64,000 nt of DNA from Rickettsiales bacterium (GTDB lineage: Bacteria > Pseudomonadota > Alphaproteobacteria > Rickettsiales > Deianiraeaceae): positions 1-64,000 of the forward strand of contig JAFSXM010000021.1 in assembly GCA_017444095.1 (NCBI GenBank), in the 5' to 3' direction. Each line of letters begins with the position of its first letter. Positions within the stretch are counted from its first letter, which is position 1. Positions 9,117-18,284 of the stretch are shown in pieces. Both the position numbers and the translations under genes were made by a program. The notes beneath the pieces were generated by a model. It was not told where the DNA came from, ran no database searches, and was given only the letters and a program-made list of their open reading frames with translations.

Positions 9117-10022
9117 ATGAAAAAAGAAGAGAAAAAAAAAATTATAATTATAACAGGAGCTACTGGCAGTGGCAAATCTTCTTATGCAATCAAACTGGCA
9201 CAAGAAATAAATGGAATAATTATAAATGCCGACTCAATGCAAATTTATAAGCATATACCAATCATCACAGCACAACCAAGTTATGAAGACATACATTTAA
9301 TTAACCATTATCTTTATGGTTTTTTGGAGTTAAACGATAAAACTTATTCAGTTGGCAAATACATTAAAGATTTATATGAAACACTATTGTTAGTAACGAA
9401 ACAAAATCCAGAAAAAACACCAATCATTGTTGGCGGAACAATGCTTTATGTAGATACAATAATAAATGGATTAAATACAATACCAGATATAAAAACAGAT
9501 ATTAGAGAAGATATACGACAAAAATATCAACATTTAACGACAGAAAATATTTTCACTGATTTACAAAAAATTGATAATGAATATTCAAATATAGTTGATA
9601 AAAATAATAGACAAAGGCTACTTCGAGGTATTGAAGTAAAACTATCAACGGGAAAATCTATATTAGATTTCTGGAAAGAAAAAAAACATAATATATTTGA
9701 AAAAGATTATTTTTTTGAAAAATACATCGTTTCTCTTGAAAGAGATATGTTGTATTCTCGTATAAATAGCAGAGTGGATGCTATGTTAAAAGCTGGTCTT
9801 TTAGAAGAAATAGAAAAAGTAAATTATATTATTATGGAGCAAAATATACAACAAAACCAACTACCGAAAGCCATTGGCCTAAATCACTTATTGGATTATT
9901 TAAACAGCAAAATTACTCTTAACATCGCAATAGACTTAATGAAAAAAGACAGCAGACATTATGCAAAACGACAAATGACTTGGTGGAGAAATTGTCATTT
10001 TGACAAAGTTATTACAAAATAA
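9117..10022 (+). CDS. miaA: tRNA dimethylallyltransferase MiaA
   Basis: Transfers the isopentenyl group from DMAPP to A37 of tRNAs reading UNN codons, the step before MiaB. The P-loop GATGSGKSSYA is at about residues 14-24, followed by NADSMQIYKHIPIITAQP (the canonical DSxQxY and T/A-x-P region) and the substrate-gate segment IVGGTMLYVDTIINGL. The C-terminal RQMTWWRN matches RQxTWFR of the family. The 301-residue length is normal. It starts a same-strand series with recG 38 bases downstream and is divergent from pilD. Confidence 0.96.
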   Translation: MKKEEKKKIIIITGATGSGKSSYAIKLAQEINGIIINADSMQIYKHIPIITAQPSYEDIHLINHYLYGFLELNDKTYSVGKYIKDLYETLLLVTKQNPEKTPIIVGGTMLYVDTIINGLNTIPDIKTDIREDIRQKYQHLTTENIFTDLQKIDNEYSNIVDKNNRQRLLRGIEVKLSTGKSILDFWKEKKHNIFEKDYFFEKYIVSLERDMLYSRINSRVDAMLKAGLLEEIEKVNYIIMEQNIQQNQLPKAIGLNHLLDYLNSKITLNIAIDLMKKDSRHYAKRQMTWWRNCHFDKVITK

Positions 10023-10060
10023 CCATTGATAAAAAAAAGTTTATTTTTAGCTTCAAACAA

Positions 10061-12301
10061 ATGGAAACAAAAAAGAACAAAATTATAAGTAAAGCTCAAC
10101 AAAAACAAATAAATCAAAAGAATGACAATATCATCAATATCTTTTCACCATTAAAAGATGCAAGACTATTTCATCCATCTACATTGCCAAAAGTTGAAAA
10201 ACTTGTTGGAAATAGAATTATAGATTTAATACTATACACACCTTGCAATTATGAATTGTATAAGCATGTAGATAGTTTGTTTGAGATAGAAAATAACACA
10301 ACCTGCTGTGTTGAATTAACCATCATCTCGCTTGATAAACAGACCATCCCACTATACATAATGGCAAAAAGACATATACCATTCAAAATCAAGTGTATCA
10401 CCAAAGATAAGCAAATAGTTACATTAGTATTTTTTAATTTTTTTCCAAAAATGATGGAAAACTTCTTTATTGGCAGAAAAATGATATGCCAAGGTAAGCT
10501 ATCAATAGATAATAAAGGTAATTATTCAATCATACATCCACACATTTCCAGCAGAATACAAGATTTTCAAGGTATAAAAGCTGTTTACAAACTTTCACAA
10601 ATTGAATATTATGATATTGATATAACAAACATACACTTTGATGCTGTGGCACCAATTTATAGACTAACAGATGGTTTAAAACAAATACAATTAGTCAATG
10701 CCATTGAGAGAATATTAAAGAAAAATACATTATTAGACTTTTCTGTATTAGATAATTGTGATGAGATAATAAATCATCATTACTTAAATCCAGATAATGT
10801 TTCAGTGCTACCAAATTTTCACGAAGCAATTTATAAGCTACATTTTCCTGAAAACATAAACGACATACTTGGACATTCTCCATATCGTAAAAAACTTGCT
10901 TTTCTTGAACTTTTATCATTTCAATTTGCATTGGCAAAAGTTAGAAGTAATCGTATCACTGAAAACGGCACAGCAATTTCTGGTAATTATACTTTAAGGG
11001 AAAAAGTTATCAGCTCATTGCCATTTAATCTAACGGAAGACCAAAAAAAATGTTTAGAAGAAATATACAAAGACCAAAGCAAAAATAAAAAAATGTTCCG
11101 TCTATTACAAGGTGATGTGGGAAGCGGGAAGACAATAGTTGCATTATTAGCTTGTCTGAATGCAGTAGAAGCTGGCAAAAAAGCAGTTATTATGGCACCA
11201 ACGGCAATATTGGCAAAACAACATTTTACAAAAATTCAACAAATTTGCTCCGGACTTGGACTACAAATAGAGCTATTTATCGGTGAAACAAAACAAAAAG
11301 CAAGAAATGATATCCTAACTCGCCTATCACTTGGAATGATAGACATATTAGTTGGAACACATACACTATTTCAAAAATCAATAAATCTTCCAAAAAACAT
11401 AGGACTATTTGTTATAGACGAACAGCACAATTTTGGTGTAGAACAAAGAATAAAGCTACTTGAAAAATGTAAAGATGCCGACACACTAATGATGTCGGCA
11501 ACACCAATACCAAGAACGATGATTATGACATTGTATGGCGATATTCAAGTATCAAGAATATCACAAAAACCATCAAATAGGTTGCCGATAGAGACGAAGA
11601 TATTGAGTTTTGAAGAAAAATATGAACAATTAGTGCAAGGAATTAAAAGAAAAGTTGATGCTAATGAAAAGATATATTGGGTATGTCCTCTTGTAGAAGA
11701 AAGTGAGAAATTGGAATATACAGATGTGCAAACGAGATTTAAAGAATTGTCAAATATTATAGGCAAAGACAAGATAGCCATATTGCACGGAAAAATGAAA
11801 CAAGAAGATAAAGATAAGGCAATGTTAGAATTCAAAAACGGAGATATCAATTTATTGGTATCAACAACTGTGATAGAGGTCGGTATAGATGTTCCGGAGG
11901 CAACAATTATCGTCATTGAAAATGCTGAAAAGTTTGGATTAGCTCAACTACATCAATTAAGGGGTAGAGTTGGACGAGGAAATAAGCAGTCATATTGTTT
12001 TCTATTATATGGCAACAAAATATCAGACATCGGCAAACAGAGATTGGAAATACTTAAAAAGTATAGTGATGGCTTTTTAATCGCAGAAGCAGATTTAAAA
12101 ATTAGAGGCGGTGGTGCAATCTTAAGCTCAAAACAAAGTGGATTTAATACAATGAAATTTGTTAATTTTGTCAATGACAATGACATTATAAACATCATAA
12201 ACAGCTCTCATATATCCCAAATTGATAATAACAAAATTGCACCAATTTTAAAATGTTTTAACTATGAAAAAGATGGATACGAAAAATTTGGAAATGGATA
12301 A
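10061..12301 (+). CDS. recG: ATP-dependent DNA helicase RecG
   Basis: Superfamily 2 helicase that remodels stalled replication forks and branched recombination intermediates. The N-terminal wedge/OB domain covers about residues 30-240. The helicase core has Walker A GDVGSGKTIVAL, motif Ib APTAILAKQH, DEQHNFGVEQR (RecG usually has DEQHRFG), the motif III segment MSATPIPRTM and motif VI QLRGRVGRG. The C-terminal RecG wedge-contact segment (ILKKYSDGFLIAEADL..RGGG) is present. At 746 residues it is slightly longer than the usual 680-700 because of a Lys/Gln-rich N-terminal extension; the true start may be downstream. Confidence 0.96.
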   Translation: METKKNKIISKAQQKQINQKNDNIINIFSPLKDARLFHPSTLPKVEKLVGNRIIDLILYTPCNYELYKHVDSLFEIENNTTCCVELTIISLDKQTIPLYIMAKRHIPFKIKCITKDKQIVTLVFFNFFPKMMENFFIGRKMICQGKLSIDNKGNYSIIHPHISSRIQDFQGIKAVYKLSQIEYYDIDITNIHFDAVAPIYRLTDGLKQIQLVNAIERILKKNTLLDFSVLDNCDEIINHHYLNPDNVSVLPNFHEAIYKLHFPENINDILGHSPYRKKLAFLELLSFQFALAKVRSNRITENGTAISGNYTLREKVISSLPFNLTEDQKKCLEEIYKDQSKNKKMFRLLQGDVGSGKTIVALLACLNAVEAGKKAVIMAPTAILAKQHFTKIQQICSGLGLQIELFIGETKQKARNDILTRLSLGMIDILVGTHTLFQKSINLPKNIGLFVIDEQHNFGVEQRIKLLEKCKDADTLMMSATPIPRTMIMTLYGDIQVSRISQKPSNRLPIETKILSFEEKYEQLVQGIKRKVDANEKIYWVCPLVEESEKLEYTDVQTRFKELSNIIGKDKIAILHGKMKQEDKDKAMLEFKNGDINLLVSTTVIEVGIDVPEATIIVIENAEKFGLAQLHQLRGRVGRGNKQSYCFLLYGNKISDIGKQRLEILKKYSDGFLIAEADLKIRGGGAILSSKQSGFNTMKFVNFVNDNDIINIINSSHISQIDNNKIAPILKCFNYEKDGYEKFGNG

Positions 12302-12387
12302 TGTTTGAATTTGCTCGCAAATTCTTATATTACAATGTATAAAAAAACAATTTATTTTTATTTTCCGGTCTTCATACTATAAATGGT

Positions 12388-13770
12388 TTGTATTTTTCAT
12401 TAGTGCAAAATAAATCAATATTTCATACTTTTGGTTGCAGAATGAATGCTTTTGAAACAAATTGTATTCGCGAAATCGCTAAAAAATTAAATATGAATAA
12501 TTATATCTTCGTGAATACCTGCACGATTACAGGAGAAAGTGAAAGACAATGCCGTCAAGAGATAAGAAAATTACATCGTCAAAATCCAGATTATCGTGTA
12601 ATACTAACCGGTTGTGCCTCACAATTGCATCCAGAATTTTTTATAAAAATGCCAGAAGTAGATTTTATTATTAGCAACGAATTCAAGCTACAACAATGGC
12701 CGTATAAGCTTATCAATGATTATTTTTTAAACCATTGCAACGATATAAAATTAAAACAAGAAATCCAACAAAAACTTTTAACACACAATAATAAAAATAT
12801 CCCTGAAAATAAGCAACCAATAGATGATAATGATTGGGAATATATTTATAACTTTAAAGAAAGAAGTAGAGCTTTTGTCCCAGTGCAAACTGGTTGTAAT
12901 CATTTTTGCTCGTATTGTATAGTTCCATTCACTCGTGGTAAATTTCGCTCATATTCACCAGAACATATTATAGAGCAAATTAAGATTTTTGTAGAAAATG
13001 GCTACAACGAAGTTGTTTTGACCGGCATAGACATTACAGACTATGGTAAAGATGTAAGGGGGCAACAACAAATAGATACACTCGGGAAACTATGTAAAAC
13101 AATTTTAAAACAAACATCATTAAAAAGATTGAGGCTTTCTTCTGTTGATGTAGCAGAAATTGATGATGATATATTGGACTTGATCGCCAACGAGACGAGA
13201 TTTATGCCATACTTTCATATTAGCCTGCAATCTGGCTCTAATAGTGTATTAAAAAGAATGAGAAGAAGACATACTTACCAAGATGTAATTGATTTTTGTG
13301 ATAAAGTTTTATCACTACGACCAGAAAGTGCTTTTGGAGCAGATATAATAACTGGCTTTCCAGAAGAAACAGAGGAAGAATTTAACTGCTCCGTTGATAT
13401 TGTAAAGAATGCACCCATATCTTTCGTCCATGCTTTTCCATATTCAAAAAGAGAAAATACATTGGCAAGTTTGATGAACGATAATGTCCCGAAAAAAATA
13501 AAAAAAGAAAGAGTAAATGAGTTAATTAAAATCGGTCAACAAAACCTATTATCGCTCTATAAAACAATGCAAAATAAACCACAAAAATGTATTATGGAGA
13601 GAAATGGCATTGCAAGAGCAGAAAACTTCGCAAAAATTGAATTAAACCTTAACAAGAAGCATAAAAAACTTGAAAATAATTTTCAATCTGGCGAGATAGT
13701 GTTAGTTGTGCCAAGTGTCAAAAATAACATACTTATTGCAGACAAAATCACTGCTATTAAAGATAAATAA
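12388..13770 (+). CDS. mtaB: tRNA t6A37 methylthiotransferase MtaB
   Basis: Radical-SAM enzyme that methylthiolates t6A37 to ms2t6A37 in tRNAs reading ANN codons; a paralogue of MiaB. The N-terminal cluster cysteines are C17 (TFGCRMNAFE), C45 (NTCTIT) and C76 (TGCASQ). The radical-SAM motif is C170/C174/C177 (GCNHFCSYCIVPFTRG). HTFGCRMN and the RxxSVDVAEI-type segment (RLSSVDVAEIDDD) distinguish it from MiaB. No ATG precedes the conserved start: I use TTG 12388, and GTG 12403 is an equally possible start. About 460 residues, normal length. The end overlaps the reading frame of the EptA-like gene. Confidence 0.93.
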   Translation: MYFSLVQNKSIFHTFGCRMNAFETNCIREIAKKLNMNNYIFVNTCTITGESERQCRQEIRKLHRQNPDYRVILTGCASQLHPEFFIKMPEVDFIISNEFKLQQWPYKLINDYFLNHCNDIKLKQEIQQKLLTHNNKNIPENKQPIDDNDWEYIYNFKERSRAFVPVQTGCNHFCSYCIVPFTRGKFRSYSPEHIIEQIKIFVENGYNEVVLTGIDITDYGKDVRGQQQIDTLGKLCKTILKQTSLKRLRLSSVDVAEIDDDILDLIANETRFMPYFHISLQSGSNSVLKRMRRRHTYQDVIDFCDKVLSLRPESAFGADIITGFPEETEEEFNCSVDIVKNAPISFVHAFPYSKRENTLASLMNDNVPKKIKKERVNELIKIGQQNLLSLYKTMQNKPQKCIMERNGIARAENFAKIELNLNKKHKKLENNFQSGEIVLVVPSVKNNILIADKITAIKDK

Positions 13771-15475
13771 TATCTTTAAAACACAAAAAATAAATCAAAT
13801 AAAAGCAATTTTCTGCTATGCAACTATCATAGTGTTCTATTGTAATTTTCTTCCGTTGATTAGATTTATAAAGCAAAACTTCAAAGATTATAATATATTT
13901 TTTGCCACAAGATATTCCATATCAGGTATTATCATAATGATAATATTGATGTCATTTTTGCTGTTTATTGCATCAATTTTTGGTAATAAAATTTTAAAAC
14001 TATTTGCCATTATATGCTCTTTGGCCGGTGGTTTTTATTCATTCTGTGTTGTAAAACTCAATGTATATCTAACAGAAGAAGTTGCCTGTGATATTCTTGG
14101 TGCAAATAATAATGATATTTTATACATCCTAACAAGATGGCAAGTAATTCCGTTTACTTTTTTATTTGGTATTTTGCCAGCAATTATCATTTATAAAATA
14201 CAAATAAAAGATAGAAAACTAACGAAAGGTTTTATAATTAAAAGCCTTTCACGATATGCAAAAGCATTAACAACATTTATCGTTATCAGCCTATTAGTCT
14301 GCACGAAATCTTATAAAAAGAAGTATTTTGAAAATATAAAAAAACAAATAGCTCCAATATCTGTATTATATCCAACAAAAGGCATGTATCGTGGTTATCA
14401 ACATATGTTATGTGTATTCTTTAATGTATGTAATAAGAGAGAAAAATTAGCAAATTATAATATAGATAAATACACATATACAGGCAATAAACAACAAGAA
14501 CCTGTAATTGGCATCTTTGTGATAGGAGAAAGTTTAAGAAGTGATGCGATAAGTGCAAATGGATACAAAAGACAAACAACACCTTTTTTGGAACAAGCAA
14601 TGAAAAATAAAAATCCAAATGATGGTAAACTATTTATTTATCCAAATGTATTAAGTTGTGATATATTAACAGAGAGCTCGGTGAGGTGTTTAATGGCAAA
14701 AAATCTTCGTGATAATTGGACGGAAAAGAAACGAATACATTATAAAGCATTTTCTGGCATTTTTACAGCACTAAATTTTGATACATATTTTTATGGATTG
14801 CAACATTCAACAATTACAGATAAATATATGAAAAAGTTTTACAACACAAAGCATCATATCGTTAGAGAGGATTTGCAGGCAATAGATGGAAAAATAGAAG
14901 GGCATTATCACGATAAATATTTAATTCCACATCTAAACAATAAGGCTAAAATGAATACCATTTATGTTATTCATACAGATGGCAACCACCAACCTTATAA
15001 TACAAAGTATGGAAAACAACAAGCACAATGGGGAGAAGAAACCGAAAGAGATGAGTATGATGCTGCAACTCTTGCTTTTGACGAATTTATGCAACAACTA
15101 ATTAAAAAGTTTAAAGATGCAAATGCTTTTATAATGTATACATCTGACCACGGAGAAAGTTTTGGAGAAATCAACCCAAATACAAACGAAGAAACTTGGT
15201 TTCACGGAACAATGCCAAGAGATATTGCACCAGAAGAACAGAAAAGAGTGCCAATGATTGTTTGGGGCTCAAATAAATTCATAACAAATAACAAAGATAA
15301 ATTCCAGCAATTACAAACATTAGCAAATAACCGCTATAATATCCACTTTTCACACGACAATATATGGCATTCTTTCCTTGATTGTTTAAATATCAAATCA
15401 GATGAAATAGATAAGAAGTTAAGTATTTGCTCGCCGATGTTTGAGATAAAACAATCACAAATTCAAACACAATAA
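13706..15475 (+). CDS. Phosphoethanolamine transferase-like membrane enzyme (EptA / sulfatase fold)
   Basis: An inner-membrane enzyme expected to transfer phosphoethanolamine from phosphatidylethanolamine to lipid A or another envelope glycan. Five N-terminal transmembrane segments occupy about residues 30-205. The periplasmic alkaline-phosphatase-like domain (about 260-580) shows GIFVIGESLRSDAISANGY, the nucleophile region SCDILTESSVRC (family SCGTxTAxSxPC), IHTDGNHQPY and TSDHGESFGE, which supply metal ligands. No good start codon exists: the frame opens at TTG 13706 inside mtaB, and the first membrane segment begins about 25 residues later, so the N-terminus is uncertain. Presence suggests the organism has a modifiable lipid A or similar acceptor; the exact acceptor is not shown by sequence. 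Confidence 0.85.
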   Translation: MCQVSKITYLLQTKSLLLKINNIFKTQKINQIKAIFCYATIIVFYCNFLPLIRFIKQNFKDYNIFFATRYSISGIIIMIILMSFLLFIASIFGNKILKLFAIICSLAGGFYSFCVVKLNVYLTEEVACDILGANNNDILYILTRWQVIPFTFLFGILPAIIIYKIQIKDRKLTKGFIIKSLSRYAKALTTFIVISLLVCTKSYKKKYFENIKKQIAPISVLYPTKGMYRGYQHMLCVFFNVCNKREKLANYNIDKYTYTGNKQQEPVIGIFVIGESLRSDAISANGYKRQTTPFLEQAMKNKNPNDGKLFIYPNVLSCDILTESSVRCLMAKNLRDNWTEKKRIHYKAFSGIFTALNFDTYFYGLQHSTITDKYMKKFYNTKHHIVREDLQAIDGKIEGHYHDKYLIPHLNNKAKMNTIYVIHTDGNHQPYNTKYGKQQAQWGEETERDEYDAATLAFDEFMQQLIKKFKDANAFIMYTSDHGESFGEINPNTNEETWFHGTMPRDIAPEEQKRVPMIVWGSNKFITNNKDKFQQLQTLANNRYNIHFSHDNIWHSFLDCLNIKSDEIDKKLSICSPMFEIKQSQIQTQ

Positions 15476-15478
15476 TAT

Positions 15479-16750
15479 ATGTTCCAGCCTATTCTTTTTG
15501 AATGTTTAAAACAAGGATATAGTTTTTCTTTTTTTAAAAGAGATGTCCTGTCTGGTTTAACGGTTGCTGTCGTTGCCATTCCACTTTCCATAGCATTCGC
15601 CATCGCATCAGGAGCTACGCCAACGATTGGACTATTTACCGCAATAATCGGTGGTTTTATTGTATCATTTCTTGGTGGCAGTAAATACAACATCAGTGGG
15701 CCAGCAGGAGCTTTTATAGGTGTTATCTTTGGTGTGATAGCTCATTACGGATACAATGGTCTTTTAATATCAAATTTTATGGCAGGAATATTTTTAATAT
15801 TATTCGCTATATTTAAATTAGGAAAATTTGTAAAAAAAATACCAAATGTTGTAATAACTGGTTTCAGCCTTGGACTTGGATTGGATATTTTTTCAGGCCA
15901 AGTTCCAGATTTTTTTGGGTTTAAATACTATGGCTCGCATGCTTTTTTAACAAGGTGGCATTCATATTTTGGATTGCTTAAAAATATACATTTCACAAGT
16001 TTTGCCATTGGATGTCTAACTCTCATTACGGCAATGATATTAAAAATCAAAAAACCAAAATGGCCTGCTTTTTTGATAGCCATTATTATCAGCACAATTA
16101 TATCACAATTATTAAATCTAAACATAGAAACACTTTATAGTCGCTTCGGGGCAATACAACTTACTTTACCAGAGTTTCATCACTCCATTCTTGATGAGAT
16201 AGAACATCCAACCCACTTATTTCAATACATAATTCCGGCTCTAACGATAGCATTTTTAGCAGGAATTGAAGCTTTACTATCAGCAACAATAGCAGATAAA
16301 ATTGCCAGTTCAAAGCACAAATCAAACACTGAATTATTCGGTCAAGGAATTGCAAACTTGGTGCTACCATTATTTGGTTGCTTACCGGTTGCTGGAACCA
16401 CCGCAAGAACTATTGTTAATGTAAATTCTGGTGCAAAATCACCAATATCAGGTATGTTGCATTCGGTGTTTATTCTAATTTTTTTGGCTATTTTTGCAAA
16501 ATTGATTGTGAAAATAAATATGCCAACAATAGCTGGTATCTTGTTCATTGTGGCAATCAACATGATGTCTATTAAAAAAATAATCTCAATTTTAAAACAT
16601 AATATTTGGATTGAAAAAATCATTGTCTTATCAACAGCAATTTGTGTAATTACAAATGGTATCGTTGTAGCTATTTTTGCAAATAGTATAGCTTACTACA
16701 TATTATTAAAACTTAATAATAAACGATTTTCCAGAAAACATCATCTATAG
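15479..16750 (+). CDS. SulP-family anion permease without STAS domain
   Basis: SLC26/SulP transporter for inorganic anions such as sulfate, bicarbonate or dicarboxylates. The 423-residue protein is nearly all membrane. It opens with the signature GLTVAVVAIPLSIAFAIASG, then NISGPAGAFIG (the substrate-binding TM3 region), and ends after the core membrane domain (GCLPVAGTTARTIVNVNSGAKSPISGM is the conserved TM8-10 region). The cytoplasmic C-terminal STAS domain of most family members is absent; some bacterial SulPs naturally lack it. The start lies three bases after the eptA-like stop, so the two may be translated from one mRNA. Substrate not inferable. Confidence 0.9.
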   Translation: MFQPILFECLKQGYSFSFFKRDVLSGLTVAVVAIPLSIAFAIASGATPTIGLFTAIIGGFIVSFLGGSKYNISGPAGAFIGVIFGVIAHYGYNGLLISNFMAGIFLILFAIFKLGKFVKKIPNVVITGFSLGLGLDIFSGQVPDFFGFKYYGSHAFLTRWHSYFGLLKNIHFTSFAIGCLTLITAMILKIKKPKWPAFLIAIIISTIISQLLNLNIETLYSRFGAIQLTLPEFHHSILDEIEHPTHLFQYIIPALTIAFLAGIEALLSATIADKIASSKHKSNTELFGQGIANLVLPLFGCLPVAGTTARTIVNVNSGAKSPISGMLHSVFILIFLAIFAKLIVKINMPTIAGILFIVAINMMSIKKIISILKHNIWIEKIIVLSTAICVITNGIVVAIFANSIAYYILLKLNNKRFSRKHHL

Positions 16751-16845
16751 TAATAGATGTCGATACTTAATTAACAAAACAATATTAAACAAAAAGATAA
16801 ACATTGCTTTTTATAAAAAGTTGTAATACTTAAACTGCTGTAAAG

Positions 16846-17631
16846 ATGAAAATCATTTCCGTTGTCAATCAAAAAGGAGGTGTAGGTAAAACAACAACGG
16901 TTATTAACCTTGCAACTGCATTATCAGCGATAGGACAAAAGATATTGGTAATAGACATTGACCCTCAAGGAAATGCAAGCACTGGCTTTGGAATAGAACA
17001 ACAGGACAGGGTAAAAAATATTTATAATCTTCTTATAGATGAAAAAACAACGATAGATGACTGCACTTATGAGACGAATGTAGAAAACCTTTATCTAGTC
17101 CCTGCAACTATGGATTTAGCCGGAGCAGAAGTTGAGCTTTTGGAAAAAAGAAATAAGCAGTTTATTCTAAAACAGAAACTACAAACACTCGTACATACAA
17201 ATACAACTTATGACTTTGTATTCATAGACTGCCCTCCTTCTCTTGGAATGTTAACTATCAATGCAATGTGTGATTCTAATAGCTTGTTTATACCACTACA
17301 ATGTGAATTTTTTGCATTAGAAGGATTAAGCCATTTAATTAAAACATATAGAAGTATAAAAAAAACATTAAATCCACAGCTTGAAATAGAAGGTATTTTA
17401 CTAACAATGTATGATATTAGAAACAAATTAACCATTCAGGTAGAAAACGATGTCCGTGGTTTTATGCAAGACAAAGTCTATAAAACAGTTATACCAAGAA
17501 ATGTAAAAGTATCAGAAGCTCCTTCGCACGGAAAACCTGTTATAGTCCATGATATAGAATGTGCTGGCTCTGTGGCATACATAAACCTTGCAAAAGAAAT
17601 AATAGAAAATTATAAGATTAAAATAAAGTAG
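16846..17631 (+). CDS. parA: Chromosome partitioning ATPase ParA (Soj)
   Basis: Walker-type ATPase that binds DNA non-specifically and moves ParB-parS complexes. The deviant Walker A motif KGGVGKTT is at residues 10-17 (with the signature lysine, K10), followed by DIDPQGNAS (Walker A' region) and FIDCPPSLGMLT (Walker B). The length of 261 residues matches chromosomal Soj rather than plasmid ParA, since there is no N-terminal HTH. The usual partner parB is not downstream; the next gene is the convergent unknown 17634. Start ATG opens directly on MKIISVVNQKGG, so it is secure. Confidence 0.95.
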   Translation: MKIISVVNQKGGVGKTTTVINLATALSAIGQKILVIDIDPQGNASTGFGIEQQDRVKNIYNLLIDEKTTIDDCTYETNVENLYLVPATMDLAGAEVELLEKRNKQFILKQKLQTLVHTNTTYDFVFIDCPPSLGMLTINAMCDSNSLFIPLQCEFFALEGLSHLIKTYRSIKKTLNPQLEIEGILLTMYDIRNKLTIQVENDVRGFMQDKVYKTVIPRNVKVSEAPSHGKPVIVHDIECAGSVAYINLAKEIIENYKIKIK

Positions 17632-17633
17632 CA

Positions 17634-18248
17634 TTAACAAAAAGGCTGATACCAACATCCAAAACAATTTACTTTTTCAAGATTTTTTATATCGTCTTCG
17701 CAAACATTAAAGTATGGAAACATTTTACTTTTCTTCTCAGAATGAGGTGTTTGAACAAATTTATAAATTTCATTCCTCGCATTATAGTTGTTATTTTTAT
17801 TATAGTTTGTAAAATTATCCTCTCGTATTATTTGCAATATGTCTTCTCGAACTGCATCTTTATTTAATTTATTTAATAATATTCGTTTATATTCTTCTAG
17901 TTTTTTCTGTTGCAACATGTTGTAATTTTCAAAAATCATACTTTCTTCCGCATCAAGCAAATCCGTAATTTCATATTGTTTTGAAACGTTGCCAATAAAA
18001 ATGCGAGGTTTATACTTTACTGATTTATTACTGTTTTCGTAATAAGGTTCAAAAAATATTATAATTTTTACCGCTTTGTTAGCATTCACATTAAACATGT
18101 TTTGCACAACGTCGTAACCATTCTTTTTCGTTTTCGATAAAACGCATTCTAATACAAAGGAAAAAATATCACTATTTTGAAAATCATGCCATTTACTATC
18201 ATCAATAAAAAAATCTCGTGAAGGAATTATCTTTCTCGATGACTGCAT
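17634..18248 (-). CDS. Unknown hydrophilic protein with cysteine-rich C-terminal tail
   Basis: I do not recognise this 204-residue protein. It has no signal peptide or membrane segment, begins with a basic stretch (MQSSRKIIPSRDF), and is rich in Asn, Lys and Tyr, with a probable helix at about residues 105-135 (NYMLQQKKLEEYKR-like). The last residues are VNCFGCWYQPFC, a Cys/Trp tail resembling those of the unknown proteins at 4225-5694, 25443 and 45331. The region KAVKIIIFFEPYYENS and YKPRIFIGNV look like beta strands. It sits between convergent parA (2-base gap) and dnaG. A secreted effector is possible but unproven. Confidence 0.6.
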   Translation of the reverse strand: MQSSRKIIPSRDFFIDDSKWHDFQNSDIFSFVLECVLSKTKKNGYDVVQNMFNVNANKAVKIIIFFEPYYENSNKSVKYKPRIFIGNVSKQYEITDLLDAEESMIFENYNMLQQKKLEEYKRILLNKLNKDAVREDILQIIREDNFTNYNKNNNYNARNEIYKFVQTPHSEKKSKMFPYFNVCEDDIKNLEKVNCFGCWYQPFC

Positions 18249-18284
18249 AAATAATAAATCACCATATATTAAGATAATAATACA

